64,000 nucleotides of DNA from JACQBY01 sp041486115 (GTDB lineage Bacteria; Nitrospirota; Nitrospiria; JACQBW01): positions 1 through 64,000 of the forward strand of contig JBGPKT010000001.1 in the NCBI GenBank assembly GCA_041486115.1. The letters run 5' to 3'. The position numbers and the translations under genes were made by a program. The notes below the pieces were generated by a model. It was not told the origin of the DNA. It saw only the letters and a program-made list of their open reading frames with translations, and searched no databases. Positions 50,035 to 57,667 of the stretch are shown here, one piece after another (within the stretch, counting starts at the first letter, position 1; each line of letters starts with the position of its first letter).

Positions 50035-50679
50035 ATGCGTTACTACCCTATTTTCGTCAACCTTGAAAACCGGATTGTCGTCGTCGTCGGAGGAGGCCCC
50101 GTTTCAGAGAGAAAAACCCTCGCCTTAATCGAAGCGGGGGCGAATGTGGTCTTGATCAGCCCGGTCATCACCAATCCATTAAAAGAGCTGGCCGAATCAC
50201 GGCAGATCCATTATATTCCCCGTCCCTATCAATCCGGAGACTTAAAAGGGGCCTCGCTGGTGATTGCCGCCACCGATTCTCCGGAGACCAATCTGATGAT
50301 CGTCAAAGAAGCCGAATCTCTCTCCCTTTTTGCAAACCATGTCAATTCACCTGACCATTCAACCTTTATCGTCCCCTCGGTCGTTACCAAAAAAGATCTG
50401 CAGATCGCGATTTCAACCAGCGGACAGAGCCCTGCGCTCACCAAACAGATCCGTCAGAAACTGGAAAAAGAATTCGGTCCGGAATATGATCTTTTTATCG
50501 ATCTTTTAAGCCAGGTGCGGCGTCTTCTTCACAAAAAGGCCATTCCCGAAAAGATCAGAGGGGATATTTTGAATAAATTGGCCGAATCTGATATATTGCA
50601 TTTGTTGAAAATGAATGAAAAGGAAAAGGCTTTAGATAGGGCAAAAGAAATCTCACAGCTTAGCGAAATTAAACTGTAA
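50035..50679 (+). CDS. Sirohaem synthase, precorrin-2 dehydrogenase/ferrochelatase (Met8/CysG-N type)
   Basis: Converts precorrin-2 to sirohydrochlorin and then sirohaem. 214 residues with the NAD-binding MRYYPIFVNLENRIVVVVGG, GGPVSERKTLALIEAGANVV, and NHVNSPDHSTFIVPSVVTKK, followed by the helical dimerisation part. This is the short form without the methyltransferase domain. Its product is the cofactor of the nirB nitrite reductase, although the genes are about 18 kb apart. Confidence 0.92.
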   Translation: MRYYPIFVNLENRIVVVVGGGPVSERKTLALIEAGANVVLISPVITNPLKELAESRQIHYIPRPYQSGDLKGASLVIAATDSPETNLMIVKEAESLSLFANHVNSPDHSTFIVPSVVTKKDLQIAISTSGQSPALTKQIRQKLEKEFGPEYDLFIDLLSQVRRLLHKKAIPEKIRGDILNKLAESDILHLLKMNEKEKALDRAKEISQLSEIKL

Positions 50680-50694
50680 CCGTCTATAGGCATA

Positions 50695-50862
50695 ATGGGT
50701 ATGTTATATAGTTTTGCTCGCGCGCTCCAACTCATCGGCCTGGCAATCACCTTTGTGGTGGTCGTCCTCTTTTTCGATTCCTCTTATAAAATGGGGTTCC
50801 TGATGTCTGCGGCCATTACGGGCATGGTCACGTTCTACGCCGGGTGGTTCCTTCAGCAATAA
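50695..50862 (+). CDS. Small two-helix membrane protein (55 aa)
   Basis: ATG at 50695, TAA at 50860-50862. The peptide starts MGMLYSFARALQLIGLAITF and continues with a hydrophobic VVVVLFF, a charged turn (DSSYKM) and a second hydrophobic stretch GFLMSAAITGMVTFYAGWFL. No strong ribosome-binding site; translation may be coupled to the sirohaem synthase 15 bp upstream. Tiny membrane proteins in this position are known next to cytochrome assembly genes, but none is nearby here. Function unknown. Confidence 0.65.
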   Translation: MGMLYSFARALQLIGLAITFVVVVLFFDSSYKMGFLMSAAITGMVTFYAGWFLQQ

Positions 50863-50871
50863 ACCGAAGCT

Positions 50872-51753
50872 TTATTCCGGAAGTTGGGCCATCTTCTCAA
50901 CCACCTGGACCAATGCGGAGAAGTCCATCTCCCCCAGCCCCTGCGATTTTGCAATATCAAAAAGGCCGTCGACGACTGACGTCACCGGCATCGGAACTTC
51001 CAGACGCATCGCTTCGGTCGCCGCCAGACGAATGTCTTTCGCCATATGTTTAAGGGAAAAATGGGTTTCAAAATTTTTCTTCAAGACCGCATCACCTTTC
51101 ATTTTCAACAGGGGGGAAGCAAGGGCGCTATGATTTAAAACTTCAAGAATTTTTTCCGGAGCGAGCCCCGCTTTTCTCCCGAGCGTCATCCCTTCAAAAA
51201 AGGCTTCCATCGCCCCCGCCATCGACAGGTTGTTCACCAGTTTCATCAAAGCCCCTTTTCCGGCTTCCCCCATATAAACGATTTTTTTTGAAAGGGGCTT
51301 TAAGACCGGCAAAATTCTTTCAAGGTCTTTTTCTTCCCCTCCGGCCATTAAGACCAGCTCTCCCGCCGCGGCGGCCAGCTTGCTCCCGGTCACCGGAGCC
51401 TCCACGAAATAAGCCCCTTTTTGATAAAAAGCGTTCGATAGCCGGCGGGTGGTGTTGGGGTCGATGGTGGTCATTTCAATATGGGTGGCTTCCTTTCTGA
51501 TTCCTTCAAGGACCCCCCCTTTTCCCAGAATCACCTCTTTAACCGACGCCGGGTCGCCCAGCATGGTGATGCTGACCTCACTGTCGGATACTGCCTCTGC
51601 GGGAGTTTTCGCTTCAACGGCGCCCAGTTCGATTAATGCTCTGGTTTTCCCCGGCGTCCGGTTATAAACCGTCAGATGGAATCCGGCCCCCAGAAGGCGT
51701 TTGCACATTCCGCTTCCCATGATTCCCAAACCTAAAAAAGCGACTTTTTTCAT
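50872..51753 (-). CDS. NAD(P)-dependent beta-hydroxyacid dehydrogenase
   Basis: Member of the 3-hydroxyisobutyrate dehydrogenase family, 293 residues. Rossmann motif VAFLGLGIMGSGMCKRLL with NRTPGK as the NADP-favouring strand end, catalytic Lys in LMKLVNNLSMAGAMEAFFEG, and substrate loop FVEAPVTGSKLAAAAGELVL. It may be a succinic semialdehyde/glyoxylate reductase or a related enzyme; the substrate is not fixed by the motifs. Stands on the minus strand close to the DUF2156-like gene (12-bp gap). Confidence 0.9.
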   Translation of the reverse strand: MKKVAFLGLGIMGSGMCKRLLGAGFHLTVYNRTPGKTRALIELGAVEAKTPAEAVSDSEVSITMLGDPASVKEVILGKGGVLEGIRKEATHIEMTTIDPNTTRRLSNAFYQKGAYFVEAPVTGSKLAAAAGELVLMAGGEEKDLERILPVLKPLSKKIVYMGEAGKGALMKLVNNLSMAGAMEAFFEGMTLGRKAGLAPEKILEVLNHSALASPLLKMKGDAVLKKNFETHFSLKHMAKDIRLAATEAMRLEVPMPVTSVVDGLFDIAKSQGLGEMDFSALVQVVEKMAQLPE

Positions 51754-51765
51754 TCAATGACTCCT

Positions 51766-52745
51766 TCATTCATGATGGATTCGATGCTCAAGCGTATACG
51801 AAGGGACAAGCAAAAAGGGACGATAGGAGTTCTTCACCTTTCTTAAAGGCAAAAGGTCCGAGTCATCCATCGTATTGATCCAGGGATAGGCGCTCTGTTC
51901 AAGGCAAAACTCCCTGAAGATAAATTGAGCAAGCCCCCTGACTGAAAGATCGGTCACTTCCGCCAGGACCGCCAGCGTCTTTTCATTCCGGTCTTGAAAC
52001 CGACCGATCCATCCGGTCTTTGGACCGACCGATCCACAGGTCGGAAGGTCGGGCGACAAGTCCGCCCCCATCAGGTATCCCTTGATTTCAGAGCCGACCG
52101 TGACCACTCGCCCGATCAGACCAAGGTCCTGATACTCCCGCATCATTCTAAAATGGGCGGAGCGGCTATCTTCGAGCAAATGAATTTCATACTCCCCCTC
52201 CCCTGTTTTGATCCCTTTTTTCTTTCGCTCTTTCCATTGATCATACAGCGCCAGACAACCAGGAACATCCGGAGGGACAAAGGGACGGTATTCAAACGGG
52301 TGGTTTTTTACAAACTGATTGACTCCCCATCTTTTTTCTTTATATCGGTCCCCTTTTAAACCGCTCAAGGCGGTTCTCTCGTAGAGATAATCCCAGGATT
52401 TGAGGGAAGCGGTAAGCTCGCGGGAAGCGACTTCAGCTATTTCATCCAGAGTGACATTTTCGATCCGGCTCAATGACCGATTCTTATTGAGCTGATCCAT
52501 CACTTCAAATGCCCGGGGAATCGACAATTTTAAAGGAGTGTCTCCCAGCGGCGGGACCGGCATATACCAGATGGCGTCATAAGAGGCCAGAAGGTAAACG
52601 GTATCGCCCTCCCGGAAGAGGTGATATTCAAAAAAATCTTTCCAGACCCAGATGGCCGCAAAAGAGCAGGCCGAAAGAAGCCGAGTTTTTTTTTTAGTAA
52701 CCGGTCGATCAAAGGTTTGTCTTCAAGGGTCAGGGGAGCGAGCAT
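51766..52745 (-). pseudogene. DUF2156-like (LPG synthase C-terminal / GNAT-fold) gene split by a frameshift in a 10-A tract
   Basis: Two overlapping frames belong together. The first starts at ATG 52745 (MLAPLTLEDKPLIDRLLKKK); after the A-tract at 52686-52695 the sense continues in the -1 frame (SACSFAAIWVWKDFFEYHLF ... SYDAIWYMPVPPLGDTPLK). That second frame runs to 51766. The joined product, about 326 residues, has the layout of the DUF2156 family (acyltransferase-like fold of phosphatidylglycerol lysyltransferases). The split is at an ideal slippery run, so it may be a sequencing error, a dead gene or a slip-regulated gene. Residues 171-193 of the second frame (GSVGPKTG region) are encoded by a palindromic element. 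Confidence 0.75.
51988..52053 (+). repeat. Interspersed palindromic element, copy 6 (inside DUF2156-like gene)
   Basis: Two units: CCGGTCTTGAAACCGACCG and CCGGTCTTTGGACCGACCG, plus the ACAGGTCGGAAGGTCGGG tail. It is in frame and translated on the other strand as PTCGSVGPKTG followed by GRFQDRNE. Confidence 0.88.
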
Positions 52746-52747
52746 TT

Positions 52748-53401
52748 TCAGGATGCCCCTTCCGGTCTTGCGTTCGACCGATCCAAAGGCCGGACAAGAA
52801 GTTTAAGAAGGATGACATCCTCCTGGAAAGGCCCGATAAGCTCCTGATTTTTTTGAAGCATCGATTGAATCCGGGGGGACTCCAGAATTTGAATCAGCTC
52901 TTCGCCATACTTCCGGATGGCCGGACTGTTTGAAACCTCCTGGATATAGGGGCATTTGGTATCGATCCCCACTGTTACATGATCATCTTTTTTCATCAAC
53001 ACAAAAGGATAGATCTGACAATCAAAAGGTCTGCCTTCATAGATTGAACATTTGTGCGACAGAGGGTCAAAAGCGGGGCAGAGACATCCTCCGTTATGGC
53101 CCGGGCTTTCAACCGCTTCGGGAAAAGGGATTAATCTGATCCTCCCCGATTTTCCATCCGGTCCGGTCTTTGGATCGACGGATCCATCCGGTCTTTGGAC
53201 CGACCGATCCACAGGTCGGAAGGTCGGAAAAAAATCCAGCGGGAGCCCCGTCACCAGAGCGTTCTTCACCTCCTCCGCGGTAAAATAAGGAGCTAAAGGG
53301 GTGTCCGCTTCCGGGAACCGACAGCAGATATCGCATTTTAAACAGAGTTCAGAGGGAACCAACTGAACGAGAGGGGAATCGGCCTTGACAGTTTTCATCA
53401 C
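52748..53401 (-). CDS. YkgJ-family cysteine-cluster (zinc/iron chelating) protein with element insertions
   Basis: 217 residues. Eight-Cys motif typical of YkgJ/PF03692: ELCLKCDICCRFP (C20, C23, C26, C27), then C106, C108, C118, C128 (GGCLCPAF, KCSIYEGRPFDCQIYPF). Members bind Fe-S or metal and some help oxidoreductase or flagellin-methylase systems; the role here is unknown. Residues 58-82 (PTFRPVDRSVQRPDGSVDPK) between the two Cys groups are encoded by a two-unit palindromic element, and the last 14 (RPLDRSNARPEGAS) by a second copy. Its start overlaps folB by 4 bp. Confidence 0.85.
   Translation of the reverse strand: MMKTVKADSPLVQLVPSELCLKCDICCRFPEADTPLAPYFTAEEVKNALVTGLPLDFFPTFRPVDRSVQRPDGSVDPKTGPDGKSGRIRLIPFPEAVESPGHNGGCLCPAFDPLSHKCSIYEGRPFDCQIYPFVLMKKDDHVTVGIDTKCPYIQEVSNSPAIRKYGEELIQILESPRIQSMLQKNQELIGPFQEDVILLKLLVRPLDRSNARPEGAS
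52762..52796 (+). repeat. Interspersed palindromic element, copy 7 (3' end of YkgJ-like gene)
   Basis: A single-unit copy: CCGGTCTTGCGTTCGACCG then ATCCAAAGGCCGGAC. It ends the YkgJ-like reading frame and lies 17 bp from the next start codon. Confidence 0.8.
53158..53230 (+). repeat. Interspersed palindromic element, copy 8 (inside YkgJ-like gene)
   Basis: A full two-unit copy: CCGGTCTTTGGATCGACGG, then CCGGTCTTTGGACCGACCG and the ACAGGTCGGAAGGTCGGA tail. The second unit and tail match copy 6 over more than 40 bp with no difference that I can see, although the genes are unrelated. Recent copying is likely. Confidence 0.9.
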
Positions 53402-53745
53402 CTGGCTCTAAAGATTTTCACGGCAAAATAACCCCGGATGGCCGGAACAGGAGGTACGATTTTTTTTAGAAAAATCGTCACCCCTTTAACGGGGAATTGG
53501 CTTAAAATCCCGGCGGCCATCTCCTCGGCCATCGCTTCGAGAAGGGAAAACGATCGGCTCTGTCCGACAGAGAGAACGTTATTGGAAACCGCTTCATAGT
53601 CGATCGTATCGTGAAGATGGTCTGATTCCCCCGCGCGCTTTAAGTCAAAATCGAGCTCTATCGACACCGAAAACCGCTGAAGGGCATTCCGCTCCGTTTC
53701 AGGCACGCCGCAATGCCCTAAAAAGTCAATCCCTTCAATAAGGAT
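53398..53745 (-). CDS. folB: Dihydroneopterin aldolase FolB, no canonical start codon
   Basis: Folate pathway enzyme. The recognised frame from GTG 53706 (PETERNALQRFSVSIELDFD to IRGYFAVKIFRAR) lacks the first strand. Upstream in the same frame the sequence TILIEGIDFLGHCGVPETER gives the missing FolB start (conserved I-x-G-x-x-x-x-x-x-G-V-x-x-x-ER pattern). No ATG, GTG or TTG precedes it before the upstream gene's stop; the candidates are ATC at 53745 or ATT at 53739. It could use a rare start, or depend on a sequence error. The end coordinate given is therefore tentative. Overlaps the YkgJ-like gene by 4 bp. Confidence 0.75.
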   Translation of the reverse strand: MLIEGIDFLGHCGVPETERNALQRFSVSIELDFDLKRAGESDHLHDTIDYEAVSNNVLSVGQSRSFSLLEAMAEEMAAGILSQFPVKGVTIFLKKIVPPVPAIRGYFAVKIFRAR

Positions 53746-53780
53746 TGTGTCAGAAACCTGATGTTGTCCGCCAAGGCTTT

Positions 53781-54107
53781 TTATTTTATTTTTCCGATCT
53801 TTTCAGCAGGTTCCATCTGAAAATGGAGAATATTGGAAACCACTTCGCCGGCGATGAGATGTTTTTCGATAATTCTCCTGACCGCCGATTTATCGACGTT
53901 GCAATACCAGGTCCCCTCGGGATAGATCACCAGATTAATCCCATATTGACATTGGTCAAAACAGCCCGATTTGTTTAATTTGACCTCGGTATTAAAAATC
54001 TTCCGCTCCATCAACTGGGTTCTAAATTCATCCCTGATTTCCTCCGATCCCTTTTGAAGACAATCATTCCCCTGGCAGATAAAAATATGTTTAGAGTAAG
54101 GTTTCAT
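53781..54107 (-). CDS. Thioredoxin-like [2Fe-2S] ferredoxin
   Basis: 108 residues. Cys pattern CQGNDCLQKGS near the N-terminus and NKSGCFDQCQYG later, the four ligands of the thioredoxin-like 2Fe-2S family (NuoE/Shethna type I). The LVIYPEGTWYCNV segment is typical. A soluble one-electron carrier; partner unknown. It is the first gene of the ferredoxin-folB-YkgJ group. Confidence 0.9.
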   Translation of the reverse strand: MKPYSKHIFICQGNDCLQKGSEEIRDEFRTQLMERKIFNTEVKLNKSGCFDQCQYGINLVIYPEGTWYCNVDKSAVRRIIEKHLIAGEVVSNILHFQMEPAEKIGKIK

Positions 54108-54259
54108 TTATTTATTCCGATCCCGTCAAAAAGTTTCTACCCTGGAGAATTATACCTGACACGTTTCGCCTTTTCAATCCTGATCCTAACCGGGGCCTTG
54201 TTTATTGTTCGATTTTCAAATAAAATGGCAACTATTATTCCTTGAAAACGCAGAGGTCT

Positions 54260-55747
54260 ATGCCCAAACACTTTTTCAAACGCCAGTCTATTTCTACGAC
54301 CATTGCGATCATTACCTTTTTGGGCGGAACCCTTTTTGCGTTTATCATCGCCGGAACCGCCTATAAAATTAACCGCCTTGGAGATATTGCGGGAGAATCA
54401 AAAGCGCTCTTCTGGACATACCTTGAACTCAGCCTGATTCTGACCGCCTTTGCCATGGCGTTCCTCTATTCCATACTCCGTAAAATTGTGACCCTTCCGC
54501 TCCGGAAATTAATCCACGCTTCGGAACGTCTCGGACGCGGAGAACTCGGAGTCCAGATCCCTGAGACGTCATCGTATGAAATCGGCAGACTGACCGGAGC
54601 CTTCAATCAGATGTCTGTCTCTCTGGCCTCACAGCAGAACGCTTTAAAAACCTCTGAAGAAAGATATTTACAGATTTTTCATTTTTTCCCCCTTCCCCTT
54701 ATCTTGATGAACAACAGGGGACAGATCATTAATGTCAATTCGGTCTATCTTTCGCAGGCTGAAAAGAACCCCTATTACCTGAAAGAGTGGGAGGGGAAAT
54801 CTGCGCTCGATCTTCCTTTCATTCAAAAAGGAAGAATTCAGCCTAAAATTCATCAGTTACTGGAACAAGGCGAATCTTTTAAAATGTCTAAATTCTCTAT
54901 TTCTCTGAACGAAACGCTCACCCCCGGTATTTTTAATGTCAGCGGAATTCCCCTTTTTGGCACTCCCGACAGGTTAAACGCCGCCATTCTGGCGATAGAA
55001 GATATTACCTTTCAGCAAAACCTTGAAAACCAGCTGGTCCAGGCTCAGAAAATGGAGAGTCTCGAGATCCTGTCGGGGGGGATTGCCCATGATTTTAATA
55101 ATATCCTGACCGGAATCCTCGGATATTCTCAATTATTAAAGGAACAACTACCCTCCGATGATTTTAATCAAAAAGCATTAAGAGCCATTGAAAAATCATC
55201 CCTCCGGGCAAGAGATCTGATTCAGCAAATGATCGGTTTTGCCCAATGGCATCCTCTGGCCAAATCAAGGGTAGAAGTCAACGCCCTCGTTACCGAAATA
55301 GTTGCCCTGGTGCAGAAAACGCTCGACCGGGAGATCCGGATTCAGGCGGTCCTTGTGAAGGAACCCTGTTTTATTCTTGTCGATGCCGACCAGCTACATC
55401 AGGCGCTATTGAATCTCTGTATTAACGCCCGCGACGCGATTCAAACGAAGGGAGGGAAGATCCTGTTAAAAACCGAGAGGAAATCTATCGAAGAAGTTCT
55501 CTCCGGAGAATCAGAAAAAAAAGAGTTTGTCGATATGATTGTTCAGGATAATGGCATAGGAATGGAGCCTGATGTTCTTGCTCATATTTTTGAACCCTTT
55601 TATACGACCAAAGAGGTTGGAAAAGGGTCAGGGCTCGGGTTATCGGTTACCTACGGGATTGTCAAAGCAAACGGCGGTGACATTACTGTTCATTCCGAAC
55701 CCGGAAAAGAAACAATTTTTACCCTCCGCTTCCCTCTTATCAACTAG
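54260..55747 (+). CDS. Membrane sensor histidine kinase (HAMP-PAS-HisKA-HATPase)
   Basis: Two membrane segments (ATIAIITFLGGTLFAFIIAG-like region and LELSLILTAFAMAFLYSIL) flank a short periplasmic loop. HAMP: LPLRKLIHASERLGRGELGV. PAS about residues 130-260 (IFHFFPLPLILMNNRGQIIN). H-box SGGIAHDFNNILTGILGYSQ. N-box LHQALLNLCINARDAI. G boxes VQDNGIGMEPDVL and GKGSGLGLSVTYGIVKANG. The HDFNN form puts it in the NtrB-like group, whose partners are often sigma-54 activators. No response regulator is beside it. I prefer the ATG at 54260 to a TTG at 54242. Confidence 0.92.
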   Translation: MPKHFFKRQSISTTIAIITFLGGTLFAFIIAGTAYKINRLGDIAGESKALFWTYLELSLILTAFAMAFLYSILRKIVTLPLRKLIHASERLGRGELGVQIPETSSYEIGRLTGAFNQMSVSLASQQNALKTSEERYLQIFHFFPLPLILMNNRGQIINVNSVYLSQAEKNPYYLKEWEGKSALDLPFIQKGRIQPKIHQLLEQGESFKMSKFSISLNETLTPGIFNVSGIPLFGTPDRLNAAILAIEDITFQQNLENQLVQAQKMESLEILSGGIAHDFNNILTGILGYSQLLKEQLPSDDFNQKALRAIEKSSLRARDLIQQMIGFAQWHPLAKSRVEVNALVTEIVALVQKTLDREIRIQAVLVKEPCFILVDADQLHQALLNLCINARDAIQTKGGKILLKTERKSIEEVLSGESEKKEFVDMIVQDNGIGMEPDVLAHIFEPFYTTKEVGKGSGLGLSVTYGIVKANGGDITVHSEPGKETIFTLRFPLIN

Positions 55748-55843
55748 CAGGGTGCTGAAAAACCACGCCTCTGTCATTCTGAAAAACCTTGGAATTATTC
55801 GGCTTCATCTCAGAAGGACAATCACTAAAAATAGTTGAATTTA

Positions 55844-55872
55844 TTGATTTTTTTACTGCTTTAAGGTATGAT
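55844..55872 (+). promoter_or_regulatory. Candidate sigma-70 promoter of the zinc-ribbon/CarD-like gene
   Basis: TTGATT (55844-55849), 17-bp spacer, TATGAT (55867-55872), about 30 bp before the start codon at 55904. Confidence 0.55.
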
Positions 55873-55903
55873 TTTTCTTTCGATTTAAATAAGAGGACAT
55901 ACC

Positions 55904-56326
55904 ATGATTACAAGACCCACGATTGCCATAACCGTCACCCGGTTGCCTGCAAAGGAGGTCCTTGCGTATTGTAAAAAATGCAAGGTCCCCCGGAACCATT
56001 TGATTGTCACGCTGAAGAGTGAAAAGAACTCCAAAGTTCAGTGTAAAATTTGCGGAGGGGAGCACCGGTTCGTGTCTCCCGATTTTCCTAAAGGTTCTTC
56101 ACGTCCAAAACAGAAGAAAGAAGCCTTCTGGGAAGAGCTGTTGAAACCTCTGACCGCTAAAATAAAAATCCCGTATACCCTCTCAGGCAGGTACAGGGGG
56201 AACGACGTCATCGAACATCCGACTTTTGGGGTGGGAATTGTTACTCAGGTTCTCTCCAGAGAAAAAGTCCTGGTGGTTTTCAAAGAAGGAGAAAAACTTC
56301 TCGCTTCTGGAAGACCGACCTTCTAA
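55904..56326 (+). CDS. Zinc-ribbon protein with CarD-like C-terminal segment
   Basis: 140 residues. Two CxxC pairs (AYCKKCKVPRNHLIV and VQCKICGGEHRFVSP) form a zinc ribbon at residues 20-55. A basic linker follows (KGSSRPKQKKEAFW), then VIEHPTFGVGIVTQVLSREK with VVFKEGEKLLASG, resembling the Tudor-like fold of CarD/DUF3553 (H-P-x-F-G-x-G-x-V). This suggests an RNA polymerase- or nucleic-acid-linked role, by inference. Ends facing the peroxidase gene with only 4 bp between stops. Confidence 0.8.
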   Translation: MITRPTIAITVTRLPAKEVLAYCKKCKVPRNHLIVTLKSEKNSKVQCKICGGEHRFVSPDFPKGSSRPKQKKEAFWEELLKPLTAKIKIPYTLSGRYRGNDVIEHPTFGVGIVTQVLSREKVLVVFKEGEKLLASGRPTF

Positions 56327-56330
56327 ATTT

Positions 56331-57422
56331 TTATTTTGGAAATTCAGCCGGCGCTTTAATCGTCTGCCACCCTTCTCCGCCGAGCGTTTTTAAGAACGCG
56401 ACAATATCCCCCTTTTCGGCATCCGTCAATTTAAGTGGAATGACCAACCCGTCCTGAAAAGGATTTTTGATTCCTCCATTATTATAAAAGGTGACCACTT
56501 CCTCTAAAGCCTTAAACCGCCCGTCATGCATATAAGGCCCTGTAAGAGCTATTTCTCTGAGGGTCGGCGTTTTAAATGCGCCCTTATCACCTTCCTGTTT
56601 GGTGACCTCATACCGTCCCAAGTCGGGCTTTGCGGCATCCATCCCTATGCCCACATTATGAAATTTTTCATCGGTAAAGTTATACCCGGAATGGCATTTG
56701 GTGCAGCGGGCTTTGTTCCGGAATAACTCAAGACCCCGAATGGCAGAAGCCGATATGGCATCGGCTTCCCCGCCCGTATCATACCGGTCGGCAGGGCTGT
56801 TCCCGGATAAAACCGTGCGTTCAAAAGTCGCTATCGCTTTTCCAACCCCTTCGATGGTCACATCGGTTCCAAACACCTTATTAAATTGATTGCGGTACCC
56901 TTCGATCCCTTTTAGTTTCTTCACCACTTCATCATGATTGCCAAACCCATGTTCAATCGGATTCACCAGAGGCCCCAGAGCCTGCTGTTCCATCGTGGCC
57001 GCCCGCCCGTCCCAGAATTGGACCTGGCTAAAGCCGCGGTTGATCACCGTCGGAGCGCTTCTCCCTCCCTTTAATCCGCTGATCCCGGTAGATACCGGTT
57101 GGCCGTCTGTAAACGCCAGGGCAGGAATATGACAACTTGCACAGGCAACGGAGTTATTCCGGGAAAGCCTGTTATCAAAAAAGAGCCATTTTCCGAGCTC
57201 CACTTTTTCTAAGGTCATGGCGTTGTCGGAAGGAATAGAAAAGGCGTCCGCTTCCAGGCCAAGAGGAATCACCGGCCGAAAACTGTCTTTTAGCGCGGGA
57301 GGCTTCCCTTCCGAAAGACCGGCGCTAAATACCGGCAATGGAAAAAAGAACGCTGAGACCACCGCAAAAAACAATCCCATGTTCATCACTCTTTTCTCGT
57401 GATTTTTTAAAAAAGGCTTCAT
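56331..57422 (-). CDS. Di-haem cytochrome c peroxidase (MauG/CcpA family)
   Basis: Periplasmic enzyme that reduces H2O2 with electrons from cytochrome c. N-terminal signal region (MGLFFAVVSAFFFPLPVFSA). Haem 1: VACASCHIPALAFTDGQ; haem 2: ARCTKCHSGYNFTDEKFHNV. Conserved SAPTVINRGFSQVQFWDGRA and TPTLREIALTGPYMHDGRF. 363 residues. The ribosome-binding site is a run of 12 G immediately before GAAGATG-type context on the minus strand (57426-57437). Confidence 0.94.
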   Translation of the reverse strand: MKPFLKNHEKRVMNMGLFFAVVSAFFFPLPVFSAGLSEGKPPALKDSFRPVIPLGLEADAFSIPSDNAMTLEKVELGKWLFFDNRLSRNNSVACASCHIPALAFTDGQPVSTGISGLKGGRSAPTVINRGFSQVQFWDGRAATMEQQALGPLVNPIEHGFGNHDEVVKKLKGIEGYRNQFNKVFGTDVTIEGVGKAIATFERTVLSGNSPADRYDTGGEADAISASAIRGLELFRNKARCTKCHSGYNFTDEKFHNVGIGMDAAKPDLGRYEVTKQEGDKGAFKTPTLREIALTGPYMHDGRFKALEEVVTFYNNGGIKNPFQDGLVIPLKLTDAEKGDIVAFLKTLGGEGWQTIKAPAEFPK

Positions 57423-57425
57423 CTT

Positions 57426-57437
57426 CCCCCCCCCCCC
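57426..57437 (-). promoter_or_regulatory. 12-G homopolymer as ribosome-binding site of the peroxidase gene
   Basis: Twelve C on the plus strand equals twelve G on the minus strand, ending 3 bp before the ATG at 57422. Such tracts change length by slippage during replication, and here that would change spacing and strength of the ribosome-binding site. Confidence 0.75.
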
Positions 57438-57455
57438 GATTTTTTATTAATAATT

Positions 57456-57488
57456 AAAACTATCTAGTAACTAATACTAAGTAGTTTT
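57456..57488. promoter_or_regulatory. Imperfect palindrome upstream of the peroxidase gene
   Basis: AAAACTATCTAG-taactaata-CTAAGTAGTTTT; arms match at 10 of 12 positions. Size and position (34 bp before the start codon, between peroxidase and acs) suggest an operator for a dimeric repressor; the regulator is unknown. Confidence 0.55.
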
Positions 57489-57567
57489 AAAAATAATGTC
57501 AAGTCCAAAAATGAAGGGTTGACTTTTGTAACCATTTCTTTACTTACATAACATCATGGGCGGAGCG

Positions 57568-57596
57568 TTGTTTTCAAGATTTTTTTAGGTTATACT
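57568..57596 (+). promoter_or_regulatory. Candidate sigma-70 promoter of acs
   Basis: TTGTTT (57568-57573), a 17-bp spacer, TATACT (57591-57596). The leader to the ATG at 57668 would be about 65 nt. Confidence 0.45.
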
Positions 57597-57667
57597 CTGC
57601 CCTGTAAACATCAGGCATGACCTCTGTCCGCGAATATTTTATCCATTATCTTAATAGGGAGATTCCG

